From Sulfitobacter brevis (lineage in GTDB: Bacteria > Pseudomonadota > Alphaproteobacteria > Rhodobacterales > Rhodobacteraceae): 64,000 nucleotides of DNA. Both the position numbers and the translations under genes were made by a program. Shown piece by piece: positions 9,501 through 18,907 of this stretch; position 1 is the first letter of the stretch, and each line of letters opens with the position of its first letter. The stretch covers positions 1-64,000 of the forward strand of contig NZ_FOMW01000016.1 of NCBI RefSeq assembly GCF_900112755.1, in the 5' to 3' direction. The notes beneath the pieces are model-generated. The model had not been told where the DNA came from, did not search any database, and was given only the letters and a program-made list of their open reading frames with translations.

Positions 9501-10040
9501 GCCCGGATGGCGCTGGATCTCGACATAAAGCCGGTCCTTGAAGGTCGCCGCCAGTTGCGTCATCAGCGCCTGCGCCGCAGGCCGCTGCCCCGCCTGCAAA
9601 TGCTGCCCCACGGGTCCGTCCGGCCCACCAGTCAGACAAATCACATCGCTGCTATACTGCGCCAACTCCGCCAGCGTCACCGCAGGCACCGCGCCGCCCT
9701 TATCCAGATAGAGGCAGGAGTTGAGCTTCATCAGGTTTTCATAGCCGGTCTCGCTCTGCGCCAGCAAAACCACCGGGGCCGGATCGCGCTCCCGCTCGCC
9801 GGGCAGCAATTCGACGTAAGCGACATCAACCTGACAGCCGATGATCGGCTGCAACCCCGCCCCCGCCATCGCGACAGAGAATTCCAGCGCCGCGAACATA
9901 TTGTTCTTATCGGTAAGCGCCAACGCGGGCATTTCGGCCTTGCGACACATATCGGGCAGCTTTTTCAGCCGTAACGCCCCTTCCAGCAACGAATATTCGG
10001 AATGGGTGCGCAGGTGTATGAATCGGGGGGATGTGGTCAT
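6540..10040 (-). CDS. dnaE: DNA polymerase III alpha subunit
   Basis: The replicative polymerase catalytic subunit, 1166 residues, normal for alphaproteobacterial DnaE1. An N-terminal PHP domain starts FIHLRTHSEYSLLEGALR. The palm holds the GPGRGSGAGSLVAYAL loop and the catalytic PDFDIDF motif with its acidic pair (around residue 400). Helix-hairpin-helix and OB-fold regions follow toward the C-terminus (OB domain around 990-1080). It begins at the ATG at 10040 and looks intact. It is a single gene with no partner on this strand. Confidence 0.97.
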   Translation of the reverse strand: MTTSPRFIHLRTHSEYSLLEGALRLKKLPDMCRKAEMPALALTDKNNMFAALEFSVAMAGAGLQPIIGCQVDVAYVELLPGERERDPAPVVLLAQSETGYENLMKLNSCLYLDKGGAVPAVTLAELAQYSSDVICLTGGPDGPVGQHLQAGQRPAAQALMTQLAATFKDRLYVEIQRHPGENGPLEKEGLTERGFVEMAYEMNLPLVATNDVYFPDAKMYEAHDALICIAEGAYVDQQQPRRRLTSQHYFKSQAEMVTLFADLPEAVANTVEIAKRCAFMAYRRDPILPKFADDEIEELKRQAHEGLKGRLAVIPHAVSVEGYEKRLDFELGIIEGMGFPGYFLIVADFIKWAKDHDIPVGPGRGSGAGSLVAYALTITDLDPLRYNLLFERFLNPERVSMPDFDIDFCMDRREEVIRYVQEKYGRDKVGQIITFGALLSKAAVRDIGRVLQMPYGQVDRLSKMIPVEGVKPVSIEKALADEPRLREEARNEEVVARLLDYGQQVEGLLRNASTHAAGVVIGDRPLDQLVPLYQDPRSDMPATQFNMKWVEQAGLVKFDFLGLKTLTVIQNAVDQIKASGRHLHIAAGGDELFSPPEGLIDDISTIPLDDAASYRLYASAKTVAVFQVESSGMMDALKRMKPTCIEDIVALVALYRPGPMENIPVYCEVKNGKRERESVHPSIDHILEETQGIIVYQEQVMQIAQVMAGYSLGGADLLRRAMGKKIAEEMAKERPKFEKGAMENGVDKKKATEVFDLLEKFANYGFNKSHAAAYAVVSYQTAWLKANHPVEFMAGVMNCDIHLTDKLSIYFEEVRKRLELPWVPPCVNRSNATFKVVDGALVYALGALKNVGVEAMKLITEGRADKPFATLYDLARRVDLKRVGKRPLEMLARSGGFDQLDSNRRRVFQSLDALVAYSAAIHEQKASNQVSLFGEAGDDLPEPRMMPCDDWQSAERLTEEFKAVGFYLSGHPLDDYMGPLKRKGVLTLDELTAKAENGPLVAKLAGVVAGRQERKSARGNRFAFAQMSDTTGGYEVTLFSDTLEKCRDYLEVGAKVVVTVEATMESDQLKLLGRGVVPIDTAVEGAGSMGLRVFIDEVGAIAAVADVLEGARKAARNAGLGPVQLCLMDPALPGEVEVDLGREYPVTPQIKGAIRSLGGVMEVEEL

Positions 10041-10163
10041 TCTGCCATCCTATCCCCCGCCCCCGCGCGGCGAAAGAGCCAGATCGAACCTCCCGCCCGA
10101 TAAATACCTAGCCCACACGCTAACCATATTGACGCCCGCCGATTTGTCAGGCTACCCACCGCC

Positions 10164-10472
10164 ATGACCTTTCAGCTTGATGCCAGCTTTTCCGCCCTTT
10201 CAGATCCGACGCGCCGTGCCGTGGTCGAGACATTGATGGCTGGCCCCGCCACCGTCAGTACGCTGGCCGCTCCGCATGACATAGCGCTGCCGACCTTCCT
10301 GCGCCATTTGCGGGTGCTTGAGACCTGCGGCCTCGTCCGCTCGGTCAAAAAGGGCCGCGTGCGCACCTGCCACATCGAACCTGCGCCTCTGCTTGCGGTG
10401 CAAGGCTGGCTTGAATGGCAGCGCCGCCTTCTGGAAGGCCATCTGGATAAACCACCCGCTTCTAAGCCCTAG
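10164..10472 (+). CDS. ArsR-family transcriptional regulator
   Basis: A 102-residue winged-helix repressor. It begins LDASFSALSDPTRRAVVETL, the standard ArsR opening. The recognition helix lies in ALPTFLRHLRVLETCGLV and the wing in RSVKKGRVRTCHIE. The usual ELCVCD-type metal site is absent, so it is probably not a metal sensor and resembles the SdpR-like group. It stands 184 bp upstream of xdhA on the same strand and might regulate it, but a sign of a shared transcript is lacking. Confidence 0.8.
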   Translation: MTFQLDASFSALSDPTRRAVVETLMAGPATVSTLAAPHDIALPTFLRHLRVLETCGLVRSVKKGRVRTCHIEPAPLLAVQGWLEWQRRLLEGHLDKPPASKP

Positions 10473-10656
10473 TGGGATAGCAACAGGCCGCGCCCCTGTT
10501 ACTGTCCTGTTACCGCGCCCCTGCCGCGAAAATCGTCATTGGCTCTTGCCAAAGCCCGCTCGCCCCGCATAGCCTCAACCGATATCAAACCCGCGCCGCT
10601 CTACGCCGCATCGAGCGCCGCTTACGGGTCCCAAGGTACCGCGGCTGGTTGACCAG

Positions 10657-12048
10657 ATGGACATCACGTTTCTTCTCAACGGAGAGAGTGTGTCGCTGCA
10701 CGACATCCCCCCGACGACGACCCTGCTTGATTGGCTGCGCGAAGAGCGCGGCCTCACCGGCACTAAGGAAGGCTGCAACGAAGGCGACTGCGGGGCCTGC
10801 ACGGTGATGATTACCGATGCCGCCGGATCACGCGCGCTGAACGGCTGCATCCTGTTTATGCCGCAGATTAATGGCAAGCACGTCACTACGGTCGAGGGCC
10901 TCGCCGCCCCCGATGGCGCCCTGCATCCCGCACAACAATCGATGATTGACCTGCACGGCAGCCAATGCGGCTTTTGCACACCCGGCTTCGTCGTCTCCAT
11001 GGCCACTGCCCACCTCAACGGTGCCACTGATTACGACACCCAACTCGCTGGCAACCTTTGTCGCTGCACCGGCTACGCGCCGATTATCCGCGCCGCCGAA
11101 TCCTGCAACGACCAACCGGTCCCCGATCACCTGCGCTTTTTGGCAAACAATATCCCGCGGACAAAGCCGCAGGCGGCGAGGGCAGAGCCCCCAACCCACA
11201 TCCAACCAAGCACTACGGACGAGTTGGCCGAATGGTACGCCGCCCACCCCGACGCCACACTCGTCGCCGGTGCCACCGATGTCGGCCTCTGGGTGACCAA
11301 ACAGTTCCGCACTCTCGGCCCCATTGCCTTCCTGAACAACTGCGCCGACCTGCACGGCATCACTATGACCGAAGACAGCATCCGCGTCGGAGCCGCGACC
11401 ACGCTCTCAGAACTTGAGCCCGTGATGCAGGAACACCACCCCGATTTTGCCCGCATGATCCGCCGTTACGGCGCGGTGCAGGTGCGCAACGCTGCCACTA
11501 TCGGCGGGAATATCGCCAATGGCTCCCCCATCGGGGACGGCCCGCCCGCGCTCATCGCCCTTGGCGCAACCCTGCACCTGCGCCACGGCGACAGCCGCCG
11601 CGAGATACCACTCGAAGACTTTTTCATCGACTATGGCAAACACGACCGCGCACCCGGCGAGTTCGTTGAGGCCATCACCATCCCACGTCAGCGCGACACC
11701 CTGCGCTGCTACAAGCTGTCGAAACGCTTTGATCAAGATATCTCCGCCGTATGCGGCTGCATCTCGATTACCGGCGATGGCCAAACAATCCAGACCGCCC
11801 GCCTCGCCTATGGTGGCATGGCCGGTATTCCAAAACGCGCCGCCCGTGCCGAAGCGGCTCTGATCGGCCAACCGTGGTCGGAGGCGACAATGCAGGGCGC
11901 CATGCGCGCCATGGCCGATGATTTCCAGCCGCTGTCTGATATGCGTGCCTCGGCGCAATACCGTCTGCAAACCGCGCAGAACATGCTCCTGCGATATTTC
12001 CATGCCGCTAACGGTATCGAGACCGACGTGCAGGGGGTCCGCGCATGA
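10657..12048 (+). CDS. xdhA: Xanthine dehydrogenase, iron-sulfur/FAD subunit
   Basis: The electron-transfer subunit of xanthine dehydrogenase, 463 residues. The N-terminal plant-ferredoxin-like [2Fe-2S] domain has CNEGDCGAC (about residues 43-51). The second [2Fe-2S] domain has CGFCTPGFV and [10 protein letters not shown] (about 107-150). After a linker (about 165-185) comes an FAD-binding domain with [13 protein letters not shown] and the FAD motif [16 protein letters not shown]. It passes electrons from the molybdenum site in XdhB to NAD. Its stop overlaps the xdhB start by 4 bp, and xdhC follows in the same way. Confidence 0.95.
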   Translation: MDITFLLNGESVSLHDIPPTTTLLDWLREERGLTGTKEGCNEGDCGACTVMITDAAGSRALNGCILFMPQINGKHVTTVEGLAAPDGALHPAQQSMIDLHGSQCGFCTPGFVVSMATAHLNGATDYDTQLAGNLCRCTGYAPIIRAAESCNDQPVPDHLRFLANNIPRTKPQAARAEPPTHIQPSTTDELAEWYAAHPDATLVAGATDVGLWVTKQFRTLGPIAFLNNCADLHGITMTEDSIRVGAATTLSELEPVMQEHHPDFARMIRRYGAVQVRNAATIGGNIANGSPIGDGPPALIALGATLHLRHGDSRREIPLEDFFIDYGKHDRAPGEFVEAITIPRQRDTLRCYKLSKRFDQDISAVCGCISITGDGQTIQTARLAYGGMAGIPKRAARAEAALIGQPWSEATMQGAMRAMADDFQPLSDMRASAQYRLQTAQNMLLRYFHAANGIETDVQGVRA

Positions 12049-14471
12049 GCGTTTCCAAACCCCTGCCACACGATGCTGCCGCCCTGCATGTCACCGGCGC
12101 TGCCCGCTATGTCGATGACCTACCTACCCCGCGCGGCACGTTGCACCTCGCCTTCGGGCTCAGCCCTGCGGCCGCGGGCCGGATCACCACGCTGGACCTT
12201 GCCCCCGTGCGCACCGCCTCTGGCGTTACGGACGTGCTGACAGCCCAAGACCTGATCCATGACTGCGATGTCTCGCCCTCCAACCACGACGAACCTTTAT
12301 TGGCGGTGGATACGGTCCACTACATCGGGCAGCCGCTGTTTCTGGTAATCGCCACTTCGCACCGTGCCGCCCGCGCCGCAGCAACGCTGGCCAAGATCGA
12401 GATCACCCCGACCAAAGCGATCCTGAGCATCCAAGATGCCCTCGCCGCCGATACCCGTTTTGAAGACGGCCCGCGCATCTATGAAAAAGGCGATGCCACC
12501 GCCGCGCTGGCCACTGCGACCCACACACTTGACGGCTCGATCGAGATCGGCGGGCAGGAGCATTTCTATCTCGAAGGTCAGGCCGCCCTCGCCCTGCCAC
12601 AAGACAATGGCGATATGGCGATCCATTCCTCGACCCAGCACCCCACCGAAATCCAGCACAAGGTCGCCCACGCCATCGGGAAGCCGATGCATGCTGTGCG
12701 GGTTGAGACACGGCGGATGGGCGGCGGATTTGGGGGCAAGGAAAGTCAGGGCAATGCGCTCGCCGTGGCCTGTGCCGTCGCGGCCCAGCGCAGCGGCAAG
12801 CCTTGTAAAATGCGCTATGACCGCGATGACGATATGATCATCACGGGCAAACGCCATGATTTCCGCATCGACTATACCGCCGGATTTGACGCCGACGGCC
12901 GCATCACAGCGCTGGATTTCACCCACTATGTCCGCTGCGGTTGGTCGATGGATCTGTCACTGCCTGTGGCCGACCGCGCGATGCTGCATTCGGACAACGC
13001 TTACCACCTGAATGACATTCGCATCACATCGCACCGGCTGCGGACCAACACCCAATCCGCCACCGCCTTTCGTGGCTTTGGCGGCCCACAAGGGGTGGTC
13101 GGCATTGAAAAGGTAATGGACCATATCGCCCATCATCTGGGGGCCGATCCGCTGAGCATTCGCCGCGCCAATTATTATAGCGACTGCGATACCGGAGGCA
13201 TGTCTGTGATGACCGGCACAGGCACGGCGATTGATCATCGCACCACCCCCGACACCCAAACCGATCTTAGCTCGCGCGGCGCACCGCCCGCCCCGTCGGA
13301 AGGTGCAGCGGCGCAATCCGTGCCGCTCCCTGCCAAGGGCGTGCAAACCACACCGTATCACCAGCCCGTCACCGACTGCATCATCGGCGCACTCACCGAG
13401 CGTCTGGTTGAGACCTCCGACTACACTGCCCGCCGCGCCGCGATTGCGGACTGGAACGCAAAACAGCCCATCCTGAAACGCGGCATCGCGCTGACGCCAG
13501 TCAAGTTTGGCATCTCCTTCACGCTCACCCACCTCAATCAGGCAGGGGCTTTGGTGCATGTCTATCAAGACGGCTCGATCCACCTGAACCACGGCGGCAC
13601 CGAAATGGGCCAGGGACTGAACCAGAAGATCGCCCAAATCGCCGCCGACCGCTTCGGTGTGCCGATGGAGGTAATCAAGATCACCGCTACCGACACCGCA
13701 AAAGTGCCCAACACTTCTGCCACTGCGGCCTCCTCGGGGACCGATCTGAACGGCATGGCGACACTGGTCGCTTGCGACACCATACGCGACCGTATTGCTG
13801 CCCACCTAGCTGAACGGCATCAGGCCAAACCGGCGGAGGTCGCATTCCGCGATGGCACAGTCACCGTCGCAGGCGAAACCATGAGCTTTGCCAAGGCAGT
13901 CGCCTCGGCCTACGAAAACCGTGTCAGCCTGTCGGCCAACGGCTTTTACAAAACGCCGGATATTGAATGGGACCGCATCAAAGGCAAAGGCCGCCCGTTC
14001 TTTTACTTCGCCTATGGCGCTGCGGTGACCGAAGTGGTGATCGACACGCTGACCGGCGAAAACCGCATTTTGCGCACTGATATCCTGCATGACGCGGGCA
14101 GCTCGCTGAACCCTGCGATCGACATCGGCCAGATCGAGGGCGGCTATGTGCAGGGCGCGGGCTGGCTGACCACCGAAGAACTGGTGTGGGACGACAAAGG
14201 TGCGCTTAAGACCCACGCGCCCTCAACCTACAAAATTCCTGGCTGCTCTGACCGCCCTGACATTTTCAATGTGGCGCTCTGGGACCAACCCAATCCCGCG
14301 CAAACCATCTACCGCTCCAAAGCTGTGGGTGAGCCGCCGCTGATGCTGGGCATTTCGGCGTTTATGGCCCTGTCAGATGCAGTGAATGCCTGTGGCACCA
14401 CATACGGCGACCTGCAAACGCCCGCCACTGCCGAACAGGTGCTCGCCGCTGTTGTCAGGGCGCGCGGATGA
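12045..14471 (+). CDS. xdhB: Xanthine dehydrogenase, molybdopterin-binding subunit
   Basis: The molybdenum subunit that oxidises hypoxanthine and xanthine to urate, 808 residues. Family motifs are [21 protein letters not shown], the substrate-site [10 protein letters not shown], and the catalytic glutamate in [11 protein letters not shown] near the C-terminus. Compared with the XdhB I know there is an extra Pro/Ala/Ser-rich stretch at about residues 398-435, between the RAN-YY region and the SDYTARR helix. It may be a surface loop or an expanded linker. The gene is otherwise complete and is coupled to xdhA and xdhC by 4-bp overlaps. Confidence 0.94.
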   Translation: MSVSKPLPHDAAALHVTGAARYVDDLPTPRGTLHLAFGLSPAAAGRITTLDLAPVRTASGVTDVLTAQDLIHDCDVSPSNHDEPLLAVDTVHYIGQPLFLVIATSHRAARAAATLAKIEITPTKAILSIQDALAADTRFEDGPRIYEKGDATAALATATHTLDGSIEIGGQEHFYLEGQAALALPQDNGDMAIHSSTQHPTEIQHKVAHAIGKPMHAVRVETRRMGGGFGGKESQGNALAVACAVAAQRSGKPCKMRYDRDDDMIITGKRHDFRIDYTAGFDADGRITALDFTHYVRCGWSMDLSLPVADRAMLHSDNAYHLNDIRITSHRLRTNTQSATAFRGFGGPQGVVGIEKVMDHIAHHLGADPLSIRRANYYSDCDTGGMSVMTGTGTAIDHRTTPDTQTDLSSRGAPPAPSEGAAAQSVPLPAKGVQTTPYHQPVTDCIIGALTERLVETSDYTARRAAIADWNAKQPILKRGIALTPVKFGISFTLTHLNQAGALVHVYQDGSIHLNHGGTEMGQGLNQKIAQIAADRFGVPMEVIKITATDTAKVPNTSATAASSGTDLNGMATLVACDTIRDRIAAHLAERHQAKPAEVAFRDGTVTVAGETMSFAKAVASAYENRVSLSANGFYKTPDIEWDRIKGKGRPFFYFAYGAAVTEVVIDTLTGENRILRTDILHDAGSSLNPAIDIGQIEGGYVQGAGWLTTEELVWDDKGALKTHAPSTYKIPGCSDRPDIFNVALWDQPNPAQTIYRSKAVGEPPLMLGISAFMALSDAVNACGTTYGDLQTPATAEQVLAAVVRARG

Positions 14472-15223
14472 CCGCGCTTTGGGTCGAGATCACCGCCACC
14501 AAAGGCTCCGCGCCGCGCGACGCAGGCACGGCGATGATGGTCACGGCCCATGACACCGCAGGTACGATCGGCGGCGGCGCATTGGAGTTCGAAGCCATTG
14601 CCCATGCCCGCGCGATCCTTGCCGGCGGCGGCAACGAAGAGACCCGAACCTATCCGCTTGGCCCGAACCTTGGGCAGTGCTGCGGCGGCTCCGTGACCCT
14701 GCGCTATACCCACGCCCCCTGCACAACCGACACTTTCAAAGCCCGAACGGGCGCTGAATTTGTCCGGCCCGAAAGCCCGCTGCCGCTCTGGCTTTGGGGT
14801 GCGGGGCATGTCGGGCAGGCAGTTGTACGCGCCGCGTCGCCTGACTTGTTTGCAATCACTTGGATTGACACCGCGCCCGAGCGGTTTCCGCAAGCCATTC
14901 CCGGCTTTGTTACCGACGTGCCCGCTGCCGACATGCCGCGTCTTGCCGCCCGCGCACCGATGGACGCGCATCACCTGATTTTCACCTATGCGCATGATAT
15001 CGACCTCGCCCTTTGTGCAGCCCTGTTGAAGCGCGGGTTTGCGTCTTGCGGGCTTATCGGGTCGGAGACGAAATACGCGCGCTTTTCCAAACGCCTTGCG
15101 CAGGCAGGACTTGACCCCGCGCGCATCACCTGCCCCATTGGTGACAAGAGCCTTGGCAAACACCCCGATGCTATTGCAAAAGGCACCCTCACGGCGCTGC
15201 TGCGCGAAAGGACACTCGCATGA
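14468..15223 (+). CDS. xdhC: Xanthine dehydrogenase accessory protein
   Basis: XdhC binds the molybdenum cofactor, allows its sulfuration, and delivers it to XdhB. The 251-residue protein has the N-terminal domain with TKGSAPRDAGTAMMV, IGGGALEFEAI and LGPNLGQCCGGSV. A Rossmann-like C-terminal domain has LWGAGHVGQAVV and FTYAHDIDLAL. The start overlaps the xdhB stop by 4 bp and its own stop overlaps the next ABC gene by 4 bp. Purine oxidation and the downstream transporter are thus likely one transcript. Confidence 0.92.
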   Translation: MTALWVEITATKGSAPRDAGTAMMVTAHDTAGTIGGGALEFEAIAHARAILAGGGNEETRTYPLGPNLGQCCGGSVTLRYTHAPCTTDTFKARTGAEFVRPESPLPLWLWGAGHVGQAVVRAASPDLFAITWIDTAPERFPQAIPGFVTDVPAADMPRLAARAPMDAHHLIFTYAHDIDLALCAALLKRGFASCGLIGSETKYARFSKRLAQAGLDPARITCPIGDKSLGKHPDAIAKGTLTALLRERTLA

Positions 15224-16734
15224 CCGCGCTGATCGCCCTTGAAGGGCTGACCAAAGCCTATCCCGGTGTCGTTGCCAACGACGATGTGTCGCTGTCCATT
15301 GCCCCCGGCGAAGTGCATGCGCTGCTGGGCGAGAATGGTGCGGGAAAATCGACACTGGTCAAAATGATCTACGGGCTGGTCAAGCCGGACGCGGGCCATA
15401 TGCAGATGAACGGCACCGCCTTCGCCCCCGCCGAGCCGCGCGCCGCACGGGCTGCGGGCGTTGGCATGGTGTTCCAGCATTTCTCGCTTTTCGATGCTTT
15501 GAGCGTGGCAGAAAACATCGCGCTTGGCATGGAACACCCGCCAGCGATGCGCACGCTGAGCCAGCAGATCCGCGATGTCTCGGACACCTACGGCCTGCCG
15601 CTGTCCCCCGACCGCACTGTCGGTGATCTCTCGGCCGGCGAACGGCAACGGGTCGAGATTATCCGGTGTTTGCTGCAAGAGCCAAAACTGTTGATCATGG
15701 ACGAGCCGACATCGGTGCTGACGCCGCAAGAGGTCGAAATCCTGTTCAAGACCCTACGCAAGCTCAGCGCCGAGGGCACCGCAATCCTTTATATTTCGCA
15801 TAAGCTGGAGGAAATTCGCAGCCTGTGTGATTCCGCAACCATCCTGCGGCTCGGGCGGGTTGTCGGGCATTGCACACCTTCCGAGACTTCGGCGCGTGAT
15901 ATGGCCGAAATGATGGTGGGGACGACGCTTAAAACTCCGATGCGTGCAGGCAAAACACCGGGCGATGTCGTTCTGGAACTAACGGAGCTTTCGGCGAAAT
16001 CGCCGAGCGCCTTTGGCATGCCGCTGCGCGAGATTTCGGTGCAGGTCAGGCGCGGCGAGGTTTTGGGTATTGGTGGCGTTGCGGGCAATGGTCAGGACGA
16101 ACTGCTGGCAGCGCTTTCGGGTGAAACGCTCAGCAAGCGCGGCATGGTTGGCTTCAAGGGCAACGACGTAGGCCTGCTGGGGCCAACGGCGCGGCGGGCT
16201 CTGGGCATTCTGAGTGCGCCGGAAGAGCGGCTGGGCCATGCAGCGGTGCCGGATATGTCCCTGACCGAGAACGCAATGCTGACCGGCGCGGCCCGCGAGG
16301 GGCTGGATCGCGGCGGTATTCTCGATTGGGCAGGTGCACGTCGTTTTGCCGAAACGATCATCAAGACATTCGACGTACGCACGCCTGGCCCAGCCAACGC
16401 GGCGCGGTCGCTCTCGGGCGGCAACCTGCAGAAGTTTGTGATCGGGCGCGAGGTTTTGCAACGGCCCGAGCTTTTGGTGGTGAACCAGCCGACATGGGGT
16501 GTCGACGCCTCGGCGGCAGCAGCGATCCGGCAGGCTTTGCTGGATCTGGCCGAGAATGGCACGGCTGTGGTGGTGATCAGTCAGGATCTCGACGAGTTGA
16601 TGGAAATCTCCGACCGGTTCGCGGCTTTGAACGAGGGCAGGCTTTCAGAGCCGAGTCCTGCGCAGGGGCTGACGGTAGACGAGATCGGGCTGATGATGGG
16701 TGGCGCTCATGGTATGGAGGTAGCCCATGTTTAA
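15220..16734 (+). CDS. Nucleoside/purine-type ABC transporter, double ATPase
   Basis: A 504-residue fusion of two ABC ATPase domains, as in BMP-family nucleoside importers (YufO/NupO type). The first domain has Walker A GENGAGKST (about residue 38), the LSAGERQRVEI signature and Walker B LLIMDEPTSVL. The second has a degenerate Walker A (GVAGNGQDELL) and signature LSGGNLQKFVIGRE, the usual asymmetry in this family. It is joined to xdhC by a 4-bp overlap and followed by two permeases and a BMP binding protein, so its cargo is probably a nucleoside or purine base used by xanthine dehydrogenase. Confidence 0.92.
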   Translation: MTALIALEGLTKAYPGVVANDDVSLSIAPGEVHALLGENGAGKSTLVKMIYGLVKPDAGHMQMNGTAFAPAEPRAARAAGVGMVFQHFSLFDALSVAENIALGMEHPPAMRTLSQQIRDVSDTYGLPLSPDRTVGDLSAGERQRVEIIRCLLQEPKLLIMDEPTSVLTPQEVEILFKTLRKLSAEGTAILYISHKLEEIRSLCDSATILRLGRVVGHCTPSETSARDMAEMMVGTTLKTPMRAGKTPGDVVLELTELSAKSPSAFGMPLREISVQVRRGEVLGIGGVAGNGQDELLAALSGETLSKRGMVGFKGNDVGLLGPTARRALGILSAPEERLGHAAVPDMSLTENAMLTGAAREGLDRGGILDWAGARRFAETIIKTFDVRTPGPANAARSLSGGNLQKFVIGREVLQRPELLVVNQPTWGVDASAAAAIRQALLDLAENGTAVVVISQDLDELMEISDRFAALNEGRLSEPSPAQGLTVDEIGLMMGGAHGMEVAHV

Positions 16735-16739
16735 GGTCT

Positions 16740-16805
16740 TGCGCACAGGGGCTTCACACCCCCGAAGCCCCCTGAGATATTGCCGGCCAAAAAGAGAATT
16801 GGGGT
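16740..16805. other. Rhodobacteraceae-like intergenic motif
   Basis: The short gap before the permease contains ACCCCCGAAGCCCCCTGAGA followed by an ATATT...GGCCAAAAAGA stretch. I recall similar strings scattered between genes in Rhodobacteraceae genomes. This is memory of a pattern, not a search result, and no function is known. Confidence 0.25.
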
Positions 16806-16812
16806 CCATCGC

Positions 16813-17895
16813 GTGATCAGGGTTGAGAAGCGACCACAGCCTAGTCGGGCGATTTCACTGGCGACGCCGGTCTTGGCGGTGTTGGCGACGATGTTTTTTG
16901 GCGGGCTGTTGTTTGTGGCCTTGGGCAAAGACCCCGTGGCAGCGATCCGGACGATTTTCTATGAGCCGCTGTTTGGGCAATATGCGTTCTATTACCGGCC
17001 GCAGTTGTTGGTGAAAGGCGCGCCATTGGTGCTGATCGCCATCGGGCTGAGCCTTGGGTTCAAGGCCGGCATCTGGAACATCGGGGCCGAGGGTCAGTAT
17101 ATCATGGGCGCGCTGTTTGGCGCGGGCGTGGGGCTGGCCTTTTACCCTTATGAGGCTTGGTTTGTCTTTCCGCTGATGGTGGCGGCGGGCGCGTTTGGCG
17201 GCTGGATTTGGGCGATGATACCGGCGTTCTTGAAGGTGCGGTTTGGCACCAACGAGATTTTGGTATCCTTGATGCTGGTCTATGTGGCCGAGCAATTTCT
17301 CGCCTCGATGTCCTTGGGATTGATGAAAAACCCCGAAGGCTTCGGCTTTCCGGGCAGCCGGAATTTGCAGCAGTACGAGAGCGCATTTAACGCGGATTTG
17401 ATCGAAGGATCGGGGATGCATTGGGGCGTGGTCGCCGCGCTGATTGCGGTGATCTTTGCCTATGTTTTGCTGAGCAAGCACCGGTTGGGATTTGCCATCC
17501 GCGTGACGGGCGAGGCACCCAGAGCGGCGCGTTTCTCCGGCGTGAACCCTGTGCGGCTGGTGTTATTTTGCATGGGGATGTCGGGGCTGTTGGCGGGACT
17601 GGCGGGAATGTTCGAGGTATCGGGGCCTGCCGGACAGGTGACCATCGATTTTAACGTCGGCTATGGCTTTACTGCGATTATCGTGGCCTTTCTGGGCCGG
17701 TTGCATCCGGTCGGAATTTTGCTGGCAGGCGGGCTGATGGCGCTGACCTATATCGGCGGCGATATCGCACAAAGCCAGCTTGGCTTGCCTGCCGCAGCGA
17801 TACAGGTGTTTCAGGGCATGCTGCTATTTTTCCTTTTGGCGCTTGATATGCTGACCCATTACCGGCTGCGCTTTGGCACAGCGGAGGTGGTGTAA
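16813..17895 (+). CDS. Nucleoside-type ABC transporter permease (first)
   Basis: A membrane permease of the branched-chain amino acid/BMP-family type with about 8-10 hydrophobic segments. The conserved EGQYIMGALFGAGVGL and GTNEILVSLMLVYVA blocks resemble YufP/NupP. I choose the GTG at 16813 (360 residues), which has a GGGG element about 10 bases upstream. An in-frame TTG at 16780 would add 11 residues from the intergenic motif. It pairs with the second permease at 17939-18859. Confidence 0.88.
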   Translation: MIRVEKRPQPSRAISLATPVLAVLATMFFGGLLFVALGKDPVAAIRTIFYEPLFGQYAFYYRPQLLVKGAPLVLIAIGLSLGFKAGIWNIGAEGQYIMGALFGAGVGLAFYPYEAWFVFPLMVAAGAFGGWIWAMIPAFLKVRFGTNEILVSLMLVYVAEQFLASMSLGLMKNPEGFGFPGSRNLQQYESAFNADLIEGSGMHWGVVAALIAVIFAYVLLSKHRLGFAIRVTGEAPRAARFSGVNPVRLVLFCMGMSGLLAGLAGMFEVSGPAGQVTIDFNVGYGFTAIIVAFLGRLHPVGILLAGGLMALTYIGGDIAQSQLGLPAAAIQVFQGMLLFFLLALDMLTHYRLRFGTAEVV

Positions 17896-17938
17896 TGGGT
17901 GCTACTCCCGTTTTTAACGCCCGAGAGGTGACCTTCTG

Positions 17939-18859
17939 ATGGATCTGTCCGTGATCAATCCGGTGCTGTTTGTGGCAGGGTTTCTGGTGGCCGCTACGCC
18001 GTTGATTTTTGCCGCAATTGGCGAACTGATTGCAGAGAAATCGGGGGTGCTGAACCTTGGTGTTGAAGGCATGATGATCACCGGCGCGATCTGCGGTTTT
18101 GCCGTCGCGGTTGAGACCGGTTCGCCGTTGATCGGGTTTGCTGCTGCGGCGGGGGGCGGTGCGGCGCTTAGCCTGCTCTTTGCCTTTCTCACGCAGGTGA
18201 CGCTGGCCAATCAGGTGGCTTCGGGGCTGGCGCTGACCTTGTTTGGTCTGGGGCTTTCGGCGCTGCTCGGGCAAAACTATGTCGGGATCAAACCGCCACG
18301 GCTTGGCGATATCGATTTCGGCCCCCTCGCTGATATTCCGGTACTGGGGCCAGTCCTGTTTACCCATGACATCATCTTGTATCTTGGCATTGCGTTGGTG
18401 GCGGCCACTTGGGCGGTGCTGAAATTCACCCGCGCGGGGTTGGTGTTGCGAGCCGTCGGCGAAAGCCATGATGCAGCCCATGCCTTGGGGTTCAAGGTCA
18501 AGCGCATCCGCACGCTGGCGATCATGTTTGGCGGTGCCTGTGCAGGCGTCGGGGGGGCTTATATCAGCCTGATCCGCGTGCCGCAGTGGACCGAAGGCAT
18601 GACAGCGGGTGTTGGCTGGATCGCCTTGGCGCTGGTGGTTTTTGCCTCGTGGAAGCCATGGCGACTATTGTTGGGTGCCTATCTTTTTGGCGGCATCACC
18701 CAGTTGCAGCTTAATCTTCAGGGTGCGGGCGTTGCCATTCCGGTCGAGTATCTGGCAATGTCGCCCTACCTCATCACAATCCTTGTGCTGGTGATCCTAT
18801 CGCGGGATAAAAGCGCTGCACCGGCCTCGCTTGGCCGGATTTTCCACGCCTCCTCCTAG
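17939..18859 (+). CDS. Nucleoside-type ABC transporter permease (second)
   Basis: The second, shorter permease of the BMP-family importer, 306 residues (YufQ/NupQ type). Hydrophobic segments run from PVLFVAGFLVAATPLIFAAI onward. It has the typical GELIAEKSGVLNLGVEGMMI block near residue 25 and a GGACAGVGGAYISL block near 200. It follows the first permease after 43 bp and precedes the binding protein by 48 bp on the same strand. Confidence 0.92.
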   Translation: MDLSVINPVLFVAGFLVAATPLIFAAIGELIAEKSGVLNLGVEGMMITGAICGFAVAVETGSPLIGFAAAAGGGAALSLLFAFLTQVTLANQVASGLALTLFGLGLSALLGQNYVGIKPPRLGDIDFGPLADIPVLGPVLFTHDIILYLGIALVAATWAVLKFTRAGLVLRAVGESHDAAHALGFKVKRIRTLAIMFGGACAGVGGAYISLIRVPQWTEGMTAGVGWIALALVVFASWKPWRLLLGAYLFGGITQLQLNLQGAGVAIPVEYLAMSPYLITILVLVILSRDKSAAPASLGRIFHASS

Positions 18860-18907
18860 GGGCATTTTCAGGCCACCATTCCGAGTGGCGTTCAACAGGG
18901 GAAACTC

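Noticed and set aside
7635..9974. A 779-residue open frame on the plus strand inside dnaE
   Set aside because: It is the antisense shadow of the dnaE coding region in GC-rich DNA, with His/Arg-rich composition and no ribosome site.
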